In this document: positions 45,773 to 53,463 of the stretch, piece by piece
Numbering within the stretch: position 1 is the first letter of the stretch
Layout of the letters: every line of letters starts with the position of its first letter
Assembly: GCA_015709715.1 (NCBI GenBank)
Contig: CP054184.1
Span: 1,101,001 to 1,165,000 of the forward strand
Direction of reading: 5' to 3'
Length of the DNA stretch: 64,000 nucleotides
Source: Nitrospira sp.
Lineage (GTDB): Bacteria > Nitrospirota > Nitrospiria > Nitrospirales > Nitrospiraceae
The notes under the pieces: model-generated
Seen by the model: only the letters and a program-made list of their open reading frames with translations
Database searches by the model: none
Told to the model about the DNA's origin: nothing
Translations under genes and position numbers: made by a program

Positions 45773-45849
45773 GCCCCCGTAGCTCAGTTGGATAGAGCAG
45801 CGGTTTCCTAAACCGCGGGTCGCACGTTCAATTCGTGTCGGGGGCACCA
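45773..45849 (+). tRNA. tRNA-Arg (anticodon CCT)
   Basis: A 77-base cloverleaf. Acceptor GCCCCCG pairs with CGGGGGC; the D arm is GCTC...GAGC; the anticodon arm GCGGT-TTCCTAA-ACCGC gives anticodon CCT at positions 34-36; the T arm has TTCAATT. CCA is encoded. It is the only complete copy in the window; its 5' half comes with element 1 and its 3' half with element 2, and it lies between their two integrase genes. Confidence 0.95.
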
Positions 45850-45854
45850 ATTTT

Positions 45855-46925
45855 TCAACAGGTTAGCGAAACCTGCTCTGGTCGAATCCCCGCTTGTGCT
45901 AAATTTGTGCTAAACGGCCTTCCCGCATCGAAAATCGCCACCCCATCCCGCAAACTTTCCGGATAATGGTGCGCATACCGCTGCGTCATCATCGGCGACT
46001 TATGCCCCAGAATCCGTTGGACCTTGTACAAGTCCACACCCGCCTGCACCATGCGAGTCGCACAGGTATGGCGCAGATCATGGAACCGGAAATCCGACAC
46101 CTGGCCATGCTTCAGCGCCAATCGGAAACTTCGGCGTAGGTTGGGAGCATCCAACGGTGTGTGAGCTGCGCTCGTAAACACTAAATCCGAATCCATACGC
46201 CGACCACGGGCTTTGTTCTGAAGCGCCTGCACGAGCGTGTGACTGAGTGGAATCGTCCTCCGCTCCCCGTTCTTCGATTTAAACACCGTAGCGGTTCGTC
46301 GATTAAGGTCCACACCGGCCCATGTGAGATTCAGAATTTCCCCACATCGCATACCAGTATGGAGCGCGAACACAATCACTTCCTGTAGCCACGGCGCTGA
46401 AGCCGCAAGGAGACGTCGTTCCTCCTCACACGTCAGCCATCGATCCCTCGTATTGTTCTCCCGTTCCATGGACACCCGGCACACCGGATTGTCCTTGGTC
46501 CATTCCCATTCGCGACACGCCAAATTGAAGGCCTTCTTCAGGAGCGCCAATTCGCGATTGATCGTGGCCGGTGTAACCCCATCCGCATACCGTTTGTTCT
46601 TAAAGGCTACGATCGTTTTGGGTGTCACTTGTTCCAACTTGGGATTGCCAAAATGCGCGGTCAGATTCGTGACCATGTTCACATAGCGCCGGTAGCCCGA
46701 CCGTCGGCTGGCATGCTCGCGCAAATACCGATCCATCAACTCTCGAAATGTCCTGGCTTCCTCTTTGGGCTTGTCAAAGTACTTTCCTTCCACAATCTGC
46801 ACCCTGACTTTACTGAGGATAGCTTCGGCCAACTTTTTGTCCGAGGTTTCGGTCGATCGGCGCACTTGCTGCCCTTGAAACGTAAATGACATCCACCAGA
46901 TATTGTTCCGTTTAACGAGCCCCAT
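45855..46925 (-). CDS. Tyrosine integrase of element 2
   Basis: 356 residues, all catalytic residues present: R193 (HTGMRCGE), H282 and R285 (FHDLRHTCAT), H308 (ILGHKS) and Y317 (TQRYAHH). Core-binding domain at about 58-150. The C-terminal tail FSTNLAQAG is encoded by the tandem arm-type repeat at 45895-45914. The ATG at 46925 has GAAGGAGGAGCAGC upstream and is the family start (MGLVKR...); the frame to 47072 is not needed. It overlaps the excisionase gene by 14 bases and ends 5 bp from the tRNA. Confidence 0.95.
   Translation of the reverse strand: MGLVKRNNIWWMSFTFQGQQVRRSTETSDKKLAEAILSKVRVQIVEGKYFDKPKEEARTFRELMDRYLREHASRRSGYRRYVNMVTNLTAHFGNPKLEQVTPKTIVAFKNKRYADGVTPATINRELALLKKAFNLACREWEWTKDNPVCRVSMERENNTRDRWLTCEEERRLLAASAPWLQEVIVFALHTGMRCGEILNLTWAGVDLNRRTATVFKSKNGERRTIPLSHTLVQALQNKARGRRMDSDLVFTSAAHTPLDAPNLRRSFRLALKHGQVSDFRFHDLRHTCATRMVQAGVDLYKVQRILGHKSPMMTQRYAHHYPESLRDGVAIFDAGRPFSTNLAQAGIRPEQVSLTC
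45895..45914. repeat. Arm-type repeat of element 2, copy 1
   Basis: tgtgctaaatttgtgctaaa: two tgtgctaaa units with an 11-bp period, inside the integrase 3' end, 80 bp from the core. Identical 20-bp copies lie at 49620 and 50505. Confidence 0.65.
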
Positions 46926-47220
46926 GCTGCTCCTCCTTCGTGCGTGGGCTCGGTGTGATGGTTTCCCCGCCGCGAGTATAGACCTCGGATTTGGCCGCTT
47001 CAATGAGCTGGTCCACGTCGCGGGTGTCGTCATGAGTCGGCCCTGGGAAGGGCTTTCCAGGACTGGCCTCAAAACTGTTTAGCCAGGCCTCAATCGCCTC
47101 AGGTTCAAACCTGACGAGGCCATGAATGCGACGGCACGGAATCTTATTTTTGGAAACCCAGAGATAGAGTGTGGATTCTTTGATGTTGAGCCAAGCCGAA
47201 AGTTCTTTGACGGTAAGCAT
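46912..47220 (-). CDS. Excisionase-like HTH protein of element 2
   Basis: 102 residues. The N-terminal HTH_17 domain (MLTVKELSAWLNIKESTLYLWVSKNKIPCRRIHGLVRFEPEAIEAWL) is typical of recombination-directionality factors. A polar tail of about 45 residues follows. Its 3' end overlaps the integrase start, so the two are co-expressed. An in-frame GTG at 47232 is an alternative start; neither has a good ribosome-binding site. Confidence 0.83.
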   Translation of the reverse strand: MLTVKELSAWLNIKESTLYLWVSKNKIPCRRIHGLVRFEPEAIEAWLNSFEASPGKPFPGPTHDDTRDVDQLIEAAKSEVYTRGGETITPSPRTKEEQHGAR

Positions 47221-47262
47221 GTGCAGATACACCGGGGGAGTCTGCCGACACCCCCAGTCCCC

Positions 47263-48267
47263 CTAACATGGGCTGCCCGCGTGACCGCCGGCAGACCGGT
47301 GAAACCGAGTGGGTTGCTTGAGCAAATTGCGGTGTCGGTCTTTCCACCGAGCAATGCCCCTGACAATTTCGTTCAGTAGCCATTCTTCCCCTCCAGGGGT
47401 GGCACAAATGACCGCCAACATCGGCGTCAGGGTGTCACTCACCCATCGTTTCACGTTCTGCAGGGTCTGCACCTGCTGCTCCTGGGCTAATCGCCCCTTC
47501 TGAAATCCCTCCGTCAAGAGGGCGTACCACTCCAAGACTGGAGCCCGGTACCGTTCTTCATCCTCGGCATCCTTCGGGATCTGCCGGAAATCCACATACG
47601 ATCTCAGTAAGCCGACCACCAACTCCTTCCAGTCGGCTTCGTCTAACGTGGCCAATGCTCGGGCACACTGTTCCGCCCGATCCTTCTTGAGCTCTAATTC
47701 CCACCGTGTCCCGTAGTCCTGCCAGTTCTCCTGGCCTTTGCTCTGGAGTTCCAATCGTTTGTCATAAATCCGCAACAGGGTCTGACTCTGTGGACTCCCG
47801 AAGTACATCGTCTCGCCAGTCGTGGCCCCTGTCCCGTGCGTCAGGTTCGAGACGATATGCCGGACCTGAGCCGCACGTGTGACACATTGGCCTATCGATA
47901 CTGCTTCACGAATTGTCGCTACCGGCACCGTACCTGCTCGGTCATCCAAAGCACAGTCAATGCGTGTGACATGCCCCTGTTGGTCATGCACCCACTGCAG
48001 GAGCCCTCGGATTTGATCCAGTGTCAGGGCGGACGCCAGGCCGCCCGACAGATCCACATGGATTTCATTCGGACGCCGAGGGGCATTGGTGCCCAGTTTG
48101 CCGACCCCGCGCAGACCGTCCACCCTCATCCACGACAAGGGATAGCCTCGGAAGCCGCCTTTGGCTTTACCCCAATCACCACCGAGGACCTTCATGGTCT
48201 CTTGCGGATTGCTGGCCAGGACCGTAAACGCCAGCCAATCAATCGTCAGGGTGAAGCCAGAATCCAT
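47263..48267 (-). CDS. Replication initiation factor (Rep_trans-like)
   Basis: 334 residues. It starts with a beta-rich segment (FTLTIDWLAFTVLASNP), then HVTRIDCALDDRAG (an RxDxxxD-type motif) and the diagnostic MYFGSPQSQTLLRIYDKRLE. This combination is typical of the Rep_trans/NicK-type initiators of small plasmids, filamentous phages and some ICEs, which nick an origin and start rolling-circle replication. The catalytic Tyr is not assigned. It suggests element 2 can replicate when excised. The origin is probably within or near this gene. Confidence 0.75.
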   Translation of the reverse strand: MDSGFTLTIDWLAFTVLASNPQETMKVLGGDWGKAKGGFRGYPLSWMRVDGLRGVGKLGTNAPRRPNEIHVDLSGGLASALTLDQIRGLLQWVHDQQGHVTRIDCALDDRAGTVPVATIREAVSIGQCVTRAAQVRHIVSNLTHGTGATTGETMYFGSPQSQTLLRIYDKRLELQSKGQENWQDYGTRWELELKKDRAEQCARALATLDEADWKELVVGLLRSYVDFRQIPKDAEDEERYRAPVLEWYALLTEGFQKGRLAQEQQVQTLQNVKRWVSDTLTPMLAVICATPGGEEWLLNEIVRGIARWKDRHRNLLKQPTRFHRSAGGHAGSPC

Positions 48268-48594
48268 GGAACCTATCGAACTCCTGTACGGAGCGCTGTA
48301 GGTAGCGCCCCCGTGTTACCAAGACGGGGGCCATTCCGCTCCGCCCCGCAGCCTGTCGGCATGCGGCGCGGACCGGCTTTGCCTCCCACAGACGGACGAC
48401 AGTGTTGCTGTGTGACGCGCTCCAACTCGGACATCGTTTCCTCTGTTTGGCCCTGTTTCCGTTCGTCTCACCCTATGCCAATCACCAGACCGAAGCAAAG
48501 GCCCCGGAAGGGGTCAGTAAGGGTCACGAGGGGACAGGAGAGGACAGATTTTCGAACAGATGAGACACGAAAGGAAGTAGGCATAAGGAGGCGT
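48268..48594. other. Non-coding region upstream of the replication gene
   Basis: No convincing protein gene. A 15-codon frame (48595-48642, MWALLRWWRQLCAWS) with AAGGAGGCGT before it follows on the plus strand and could be a leader peptide; this is weak. The region probably holds promoter and perhaps origin functions for element 2. Confidence 0.35.
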
Positions 48595-48650
48595 ATGTGG
48601 GCTTTACTGCGCTGGTGGCGGCAATTGTGTGCATGGTCCTGAGCCGGAAC

Positions 48651-48770
48651 ATGCAGCAATCAAAAATCGACTGGTTTTGGGGCCGTGCGCGAAAAAAATT
48701 TCGGAGGGCATTGCCGTCGTTCTGGGAAAGGATCAAAGGAGAGGGAAGCCGTGAATTCAGCTCATCGTAA
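48651..48770 (+). CDS. Possible small basic protein (39 aa)
   Basis: MQQSKIDWFWGRARKKFRRA, then LPSFWERIKGEGSREFSSS. Trp/Arg-rich and amphipathic. There is no good ribosome-binding site, but it may be coupled to the 15-codon frame that ends nine bases earlier. Low confidence. Confidence 0.3.
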   Translation: MQQSKIDWFWGRARKKFRRALPSFWERIKGEGSREFSSS

Positions 48771-48788
48771 GGAAGCAGGATCGCTTGG

Positions 48789-49205
48789 TTAGGCTGACCG
48801 TTTCCAGCTTTCGACGATGAGGCCAGGAATGCGCTGGAAGTGCGCGAGGTTGTTCGTAATCAAAGGACGCTGCGCGTCCAAGGCGGTAGCGGCAATGAGC
48901 AGGTCTGCATCGGGCAACAAGGCCCCCTGTCGATGGAGATCGCCGTATAACGTCGCCGCACGCTCGACGACTTGGTCAGTGATCGGGAGAATGAGACTGG
49001 CTTGGCAGAGCAACGTGAAAGCCGCCTCTTGAGTCCGTGCCTGTTTCGCCTTCAGTCCCCGCAGGAGTTCGTAGCGCGTGATGATCGAGAAGGCCAGCCG
49101 CTGGTGCTCCCCCAGATAGTTCCGTACCCGCTGCACGACGAGGGGATGTTGTTTGAGAAGTTCGGAGAGAATATCGGTATCAAGGAGGACAGCCGGTTGC
49201 GGCAT
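48789..49205 (-). CDS. vapC: PIN-domain toxin (VapC-like ribonuclease)
   Basis: 138 residues with the PIN acidic residues: Asp pair in AVLLDTDILSELL, Glu in IITRYELLRGL, Asp residues in LLPDADLLIAATAL, and the end PLITNNLAHFQRIPGL. VapC toxins are Mg-dependent RNases that cleave tRNA or rRNA. Its ATG overlaps the antitoxin stop (TGATG), the usual coupling. It is cargo of element 2 and may stabilise it. Confidence 0.92.
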   Translation of the reverse strand: MPQPAVLLDTDILSELLKQHPLVVQRVRNYLGEHQRLAFSIITRYELLRGLKAKQARTQEAAFTLLCQASLILPITDQVVERAATLYGDLHRQGALLPDADLLIAATALDAQRPLITNNLAHFQRIPGLIVESWKRSA

Positions 49206-49441
49206 CAGGCAGCCGGCTCACGGAAGAAGTGTTGCCGATCTAACGCGATGGACTCGACCTGCGTGATCTCGTCGGCGCTCAGCCCTTGATAGACCAGCGC
49301 CGCACGCCGCAGAATTTCGTCCGCACCGAGCGCAAGGTCGGTGTCGACGGTGACCTGCACTTCGGCGTCATCAGCCAACGCAAGAGGTTCCAACGGCTGT
49401 AACACTCCGTCATGATAGCGGGCCTTGATTGTTTGTCGCAT
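49205..49441 (-). CDS. DUF104 (AF2212-like) antitoxin
   Basis: 78 residues. It starts MRQTIKARYHDGVLQPLEPLAL, the AF2212/DUF104 signature, followed by EVQVTVDTD and a helical C-terminus that would wrap the toxin. GGGAGGGTTTTCCG precedes the ATG at 49441; the open frame to 49537 is not supported. DUF104 antitoxins typically pair with PIN toxins, as here. Confidence 0.85.
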   Translation of the reverse strand: MRQTIKARYHDGVLQPLEPLALADDAEVQVTVDTDLALGADEILRRAALVYQGLSADEITQVESIALDRQHFFREPAA

Positions 49442-49759
49442 CGGAAAACCCTCCCCCTGCATTCGCCCATTGGCGGCAGTGCATCGGTAGATGCCTATTC
49501 TACTCAAACGGCGTCCAAATCTCACCACTTGTCGCAAGAACGCCCATTAGCCTGCAAAATGAGTTGGGCCGTCGCTGGCCCTGACTGACGGTCTCAGGGA
49601 AGGGAGGCACTCCAAATCCTGTGCTAAATTTGTGCTAAATAGTTTCAAGAAAGGATTCAATTTCTTGCACCAACTGACGGGACAGAATCTCCTCGAAGCG
49701 TTAGAAGCACCAAGAGTCCCCCAAATGTTCTTTCTCGATTTCTAATTCCAGCAAGTCAA
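49442..49759. other. Intergenic region between antitoxin and lipoprotein genes
   Basis: No gene seen. Besides presumed promoters for the flanking divergent genes, it contains the 20-bp arm-type repeat at 49620-49639. Confidence 0.5.
49620..49639. repeat. Arm-type repeat of element 2, copy 2
   Basis: tgtgctaaatttgtgctaaa, identical to 45895-45914 and 50505-50524. It lies about 1 kb inside the right end, before the lipoprotein gene. Confidence 0.65.
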
Positions 49760-50461
49760 ATGAACGCCATGAATTACAAAGGTGCATCCCCGATTTATTG
49801 GAAGGCCTTTTTGATCCTTTTGACGATAGGCAGTCTTTTTAACATTGGAGGCTGTGTTGCGATTGGCCATGGCACATACAGCTGGCCAACTTTTGTTGGA
49901 GGTAGCGATGATGATGATGATGGGAAAAAGTATCCCATTCTCAATCTGCCAGGAATAGCGATTCAAGTAGTTGCTCACAATGGTGATTCATTCGGCTTGG
50001 TCGGACCTGTGGTCCCTTTCATTCCCATTTGGGAGCACACTGGTGGTTCTCCATTTTGGATAGGCGTCCATCTTAACCCGGAGGTTAAGGAATTCGTTTT
50101 CGATCCATTTCAGGTCGGTCTAGAGCTGGAGGGAGGGCAACTATTGCTTCCTGAAAGATTCACCGGACCATTCATGGCCACAGAAGACGATCCTACGATG
50201 TTTTGCTCCGGAATTTTTAATCCTGAATTTCACAAAAGCGAGCACGCCACTTTTTTCGTGATCGGCGAGATGTGCTTTGGGATTGCGTTCAACATCATCG
50301 CTCCAAAACCAGATGCCAAGTTTTCTGTGCTAATTGACGGTCTTGAGCAGAAAGAACGGTCTGTGAGTGTCCCGAAAATTACATTTGGCAAGAAGGAGCG
50401 AGGAGGCTGGTCCGTTTGCCTCAACGGCTCAATTTGCACAGAGCATTGGACAATGAGATGA
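49760..50461 (+). CDS. Lipoprotein cargo gene of element 2
   Basis: 233 residues with a lipoprotein signal (FLILLTIGSLFNIGGC). The mature part contains an acidic run (GGSDDDDDGKK) and a beta-rich region (FVFDPFQVGLELEGGQLLLPERF) with several Cys (CSG, MCFG, CLNGSIC). No family recognised. Base composition is clearly lower in G+C than the chromosome. The gene is bracketed by two identical 20-bp arm-type repeats. The start at 49760 lacks a good ribosome-binding site; ATG at 49769 is an alternative. Confidence 0.7.
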   Translation: MNAMNYKGASPIYWKAFLILLTIGSLFNIGGCVAIGHGTYSWPTFVGGSDDDDDGKKYPILNLPGIAIQVVAHNGDSFGLVGPVVPFIPIWEHTGGSPFWIGVHLNPEVKEFVFDPFQVGLELEGGQLLLPERFTGPFMATEDDPTMFCSGIFNPEFHKSEHATFFVIGEMCFGIAFNIIAPKPDAKFSVLIDGLEQKERSVSVPKITFGKKERGGWSVCLNGSICTEHWTMR

Positions 50462-50504
50462 AAGCCATTTGAGCAGTAGCAGCCTGAAAATTCGATTCGC
50501 ATGC

Positions 50505-50524
50505 TGTGCTAAATTTGTGCTAAA
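50505..50524. repeat. Arm-type repeat of element 2, copy 3
   Basis: tgtgctaaatttgtgctaaa, 128 bp from the right core. Together with copy 1 on the other side of the core in the circular form, it gives the arm-core-arm layout expected of attP. Confidence 0.65.
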
Positions 50525-50651
50525 AATTTTCAAAACCCACCTATACTCCTCGAATCCATCGAATCAATGGAAAGCGTCCAAGCACCTGTTTTCGCAGTTA
50601 AAATTGGGGAAACCATTGATACACCGAGCGTTTCAAAAACTGCCCAGGCCT

Positions 50652-50699
50652 GTTTCCTAAACCGCGGGTCGCACGTTCAATTCGTGTCGGGGGCACCAA
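50652..50699 (+). repeat. Right attachment site: 3' half of tRNA-Arg(CCT)
   Basis: Forty-eight bases identical to 45803-45850 (core, anticodon 3' arm, T arm, acceptor, CCA). This is the original chromosomal 3' half displaced by element 2. It cannot form a tRNA alone. Confidence 0.9.
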
Positions 50700-50718
50700 C
50701 TCCCCAATCTGTTCGCAG

Positions 50719-51093
50719 CTATTCCTTCTGTGCAGGAGTGGCCAGCCTGCGTCCAGCAGAGCCTCTCCTCATCTGATCTTCCAGCATGGTCAGCCGCCGT
50801 TCAAGGCGTTCGATGATGGTCAACAACTGCCGGTGGGACTGGCTGACGCTGTCTGGGGTGGGTTCGGTGGCGACGCTTTCCCTGTTCGAAAGCGTAGATT
50901 GTGTTGAGACCTTCGATTGTTCCAATTCCGCAATACGGCGCTGCAACTCCGCAATGACCTTCGCGGCATCCTGTCCAAACGCCTCCTGTTGGGCCGAACG
51001 TGTCACCTCTTCGACCCGTCTCTTCAGATCGGGGTGTGACGCCAGAAACGCCGGATAGTCGATCTCCAAGCTTCGTTCAGCATACCCGAACAA
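50719..51093 (-). CDS. Coiled-coil protein, possibly lacking its N-terminus
   Basis: From a TTG at 51093 it reads LFGYAERSLEIDYPAFLASH, then a long heptad-rich coil (AAKVIAELQRRIAELEQSK, LLTIIERLERRLTMLEDQM). The frame is open upstream to 51177 (GEQDFAIFLDDPAHQHQTRRGE), which looks like real protein but contains no ATG or GTG. The gene may therefore have been truncated near the integration region. Function unknown. Confidence 0.55.
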   Translation of the reverse strand: MFGYAERSLEIDYPAFLASHPDLKRRVEEVTRSAQQEAFGQDAAKVIAELQRRIAELEQSKVSTQSTLSNRESVATEPTPDSVSQSHRQLLTIIERLERRLTMLEDQMRRGSAGRRLATPAQKE

Positions 51094-51379
51094 TTCGCCT
51101 CGACGGGTTTGGTGTTGATGAGCCGGATCATCGAGGAAGATGGCAAAGTCCTGCTCACCGACGCTCTCCTCTTCACCCTATAGCCCTTAGGCCTTCCGGC
51201 TCAGCGCAAATTGTTCAGGCTGCACAGTTCTTTCCCCGTCCTTTCACCGAAGCTAGGAGGGCCGACGAAGCCCTCACCGCTTCCAACTGGTGAATCAACA
51301 GGTTAGCGCCGCCGTTTCCATCGCCCCAGCAGGTACTGGGCTTGCACTACCTGCCGTCCATAACAAAGGAGTGGCTGCC

Positions 51380-51511
51380 ATGATTGAAGTACCTCTGATC
51401 CTTATAGCCTATGCGGTTGTGCCGTTCATTGCCATCCAGTTGATGGTGCAAGTTGACCGCCCGCATTCAAACGCGGATCAAAACGCATTTCCTCAGGTTG
51501 AAATCCTGTAA
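51380..51511 (+). CDS. Very small membrane protein (43 aa)
   Basis: MIEVPLILIAYAVVPFIAIQ, then LMVQVDRPHSNADQNAFPQVEIL: one hydrophobic helix and a polar tail. AAAGGAGTGGCTGCC precedes the ATG at 51380. It is similar in style to the tiny membrane proteins at 4017 and 37104, without sequence similarity. No family. Confidence 0.5.
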   Translation: MIEVPLILIAYAVVPFIAIQLMVQVDRPHSNADQNAFPQVEIL

Positions 51512-51722
51512 GCCGGCAGCGGCCGCCTTCTTCCCCTCACGTCTCCCGCTCCGGCCTCCATCACGAGACCAAGGTGATGTCCATCGGGCGTCTTACTGGG
51601 CTGCCTCTCTGGGCAGCCTCTCTGGAAGCTGCAGACGCGCTAGAAGGCTTCCTGTATAATGCAACCGTCCGATAGGCTGTGACGGTTCACGATATTCATC
51701 TCCGTAGTCTTTGACAACCTCT

Positions 51723-52436
51723 ATGCAGCACATGCGCACGCAATCGATGACTTGGACGAAGGCCTTCTCCATCATCTTTCTCTGTATGGTCTTTACAACA
51801 GGCTGCCGAGGCTATGCCTTCACAGAGACGCCCATTACGGACGGCTTTCATGCGAAGCTTCCTGCTCCCTATACACGCGCGGTGGTGTGGGGTGGACGAC
51901 CCGATACGGTCCAAAGTGTCAGCACTTGGCTCTTGAAGCGGGGTGTCTTGGTCGTGGACCAAACCAAGGTCCTGCAGGCGGCTGCCGATCAGAAGGTGAG
52001 TCTGTCGGGTTACCAATACATTGAAACCGACGTCTTGCGTATGGCGAAGTCGGTCGGGGCACGATTGGTCGTATTCACTAACGCCGATGTAGGTTCCTGG
52101 GAAGCCGTCAATTGGAGTTCGGGCCTGCCGCACGGGCAACGTGTCTATTCAGCGACAATTGCTCTTCGGGCCGTCGACGTCAATACCGGTGAGATCGAAT
52201 GGAGCGGCAAGGCGCAGTCCACCGAACGATTCGGCAATCTGGAAGAAGGCATCGGTCTTCTGGCCTGTCACGCGTTGGCCACATCCTGGGGCCTGCGCAA
52301 TCCCGGGTCGGTTGCCCCGGAAAGTGTCTGTCCGCCCGGCTCCGGCGTTATGGTGGTGCAAGGGGGCGCCACGAAATCCCAGTCTCCTGCCACCGGGCAA
52401 GCCAATCCGAACGCCACCCACCCCACAAACTACTGA
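51723..52436 (+). CDS. Lipoprotein of unknown function
   Basis: 237 residues. The signal (WTKAFSIIFLCMVFTTGC) ends in a lipobox. The mature domain is alpha/beta (VQSVSTWLLKRGVLVVDQTKVLQAA, VLRMAKSVGARLVVFTNADVG, YSATIALRAVDVNTGEIEWSGKA), resembling FlgO/CsgG-like lipoprotein domains, with a Gly/Ser/Pro-rich tail. The first ATG is at 51723; 51732 is equally possible and no ribosome-binding site decides. Confidence 0.75.
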   Translation: MQHMRTQSMTWTKAFSIIFLCMVFTTGCRGYAFTETPITDGFHAKLPAPYTRAVVWGGRPDTVQSVSTWLLKRGVLVVDQTKVLQAAADQKVSLSGYQYIETDVLRMAKSVGARLVVFTNADVGSWEAVNWSSGLPHGQRVYSATIALRAVDVNTGEIEWSGKAQSTERFGNLEEGIGLLACHALATSWGLRNPGSVAPESVCPPGSGVMVVQGGATKSQSPATGQANPNATHPTNY

Positions 52437-52559
52437 TCCACTCTCCGATCCGTATCTCCTCGCTCAAACTCACTCTTTTCTCGATTTCGCCGATCCGCGC
52501 GATATACTGATGAAGGTACGTAGATCATTCTCGACTATCGTCGCCCATCGGATCGATCC

Positions 52560-53408
52560 ATGCGTTCTCCCTTGGCAGCAGTAATCGTGTGCCTCACGGT
52601 CTCCGCCGCGATGGCTTCGATGCCGGCCGACACCCGCCCCTTCTGGACGGAGCAGGCCCTCTTCCATTTCGGCGATGATGTGTTTTTTACCGGCCGGGCA
52701 TCCTGCGCCCCCAGCGTGGAAGACGGACGGCAACGTGCGTTTGTGGCCGCCGTTCAAGAAATCAAAAACTTCACCCGTGCGCAGGAAATCAGTGGTTTCC
52801 CGCTGACCACCCAGATGATCTTCGAGGATCCTCATCCGTCGGATTGTGCGGCAGGTTCAGTGACGGTCTGGCGCCTGGTGCGCGCCCCCCAGGCAGCCTT
52901 AGAGTCTCTGGCAAAACGGTCCGGCCCTCGTCGACAAGAAGACCTTTCGCCGATCGTCGCGCAGATCCGCGCCATTCGAAACCTCACGCCCAGGATCGGC
53001 ATGCTGCGAGACGAAGTCTGGCATCGTTATGGCCTCCCCCGCTCCATTTTGGCTTATCCCGACCGCGGCGAACTCGTGTGGGACTACTCGCAATTCGGAC
53101 TGACCGTCGTCTTCAACCAAGAAGACGTCCTGACGCGCTGGCGTCTGCATGGCCCCAATCCACGCTCCAGCGACGACAAGGCAACTGACGCACAGGAGAA
53201 GGTCCACGGCGAGCAGACCTTGCCGACCATCGACCTCACCGCACGATTGCAACAACTTGAGGAGCAATTAGACCTCGATCGCCAACATCAAGCGCAGCGC
53301 TATTGCGCCCTCCGCTTTGCGAACGTACCGGACCAATATCGCCCTAAAGAAGGCAGTTGCGAGCAACGGGAATATGAACGGTTGAAAACGACCCCTCGCC
53401 CATACTAG
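52560..53408 (+). CDS. Exported protein of unknown function
   Basis: 282 residues with a signal peptide (MRSPLAAVIVCLTVSAAMAS). The mature part has a segment on periplasmic exposure (FHFGDDVFFTGRASCAPSVEDGRQRAFVAAVQEIKNF), an LPP20-like pattern, and a SmpA/OmlA-like segment (GMLRDEVWHRYGLPRSILAYPDRGELVWDY), then a coiled coil. Same strand as, and 124 bp after, the lipoprotein gene; a functional pair is possible. Confidence 0.7.
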   Translation: MRSPLAAVIVCLTVSAAMASMPADTRPFWTEQALFHFGDDVFFTGRASCAPSVEDGRQRAFVAAVQEIKNFTRAQEISGFPLTTQMIFEDPHPSDCAAGSVTVWRLVRAPQAALESLAKRSGPRRQEDLSPIVAQIRAIRNLTPRIGMLRDEVWHRYGLPRSILAYPDRGELVWDYSQFGLTVVFNQEDVLTRWRLHGPNPRSSDDKATDAQEKVHGEQTLPTIDLTARLQQLEEQLDLDRQHQAQRYCALRFANVPDQYRPKEGSCEQREYERLKTTPRPY

Positions 53409-53463
53409 CGCCCCTATCGAAGCCCGGGGCGGTCACGCCCTCAAAACCGCACGGAGGAATGCC

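Larger units (their letters stand above)
38692..45814 (+). mobile_element. Integrative element 1 in tRNA-Arg(CCT), about 7.1 kb
   Basis: Bounded by two copies of the 12-bp core gtttcctaaacc. It carries a tyrosine integrase next to its right end, an excisionase-like gene, a serine recombinase, a ParB-like protein, a ribbon-helix-helix-like protein and several unknown small genes. Its G+C looks lower and codon use less biased than the flanks. Its right end supplies the 5' half of the now complete tRNA. No conjugation or capsid genes are seen. Confidence 0.82.
45803..50663 (-). mobile_element. Integrative element 2 in the same tRNA-Arg, about 4.9 kb
   Basis: Bounded by the core gtttcctaaacc at 45803-45814 and 50652-50663. 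It carries an integrase, an excisionase-like gene, a Rep_trans-type replication initiator, a DUF104/PIN toxin-antitoxin pair and a lipoprotein. It brought the 3' tRNA half that completes the gene, the usual arrangement for tRNA-targeting elements. No transfer or virion genes are recognised. Confidence 0.82.

Noticed and set aside
47836-48642. 268-codon plus-strand frame across the replication gene
   Set aside because: Mostly antisense to the Rep_trans-like gene; only its last 15 codons have a ribosome-binding site of their own.
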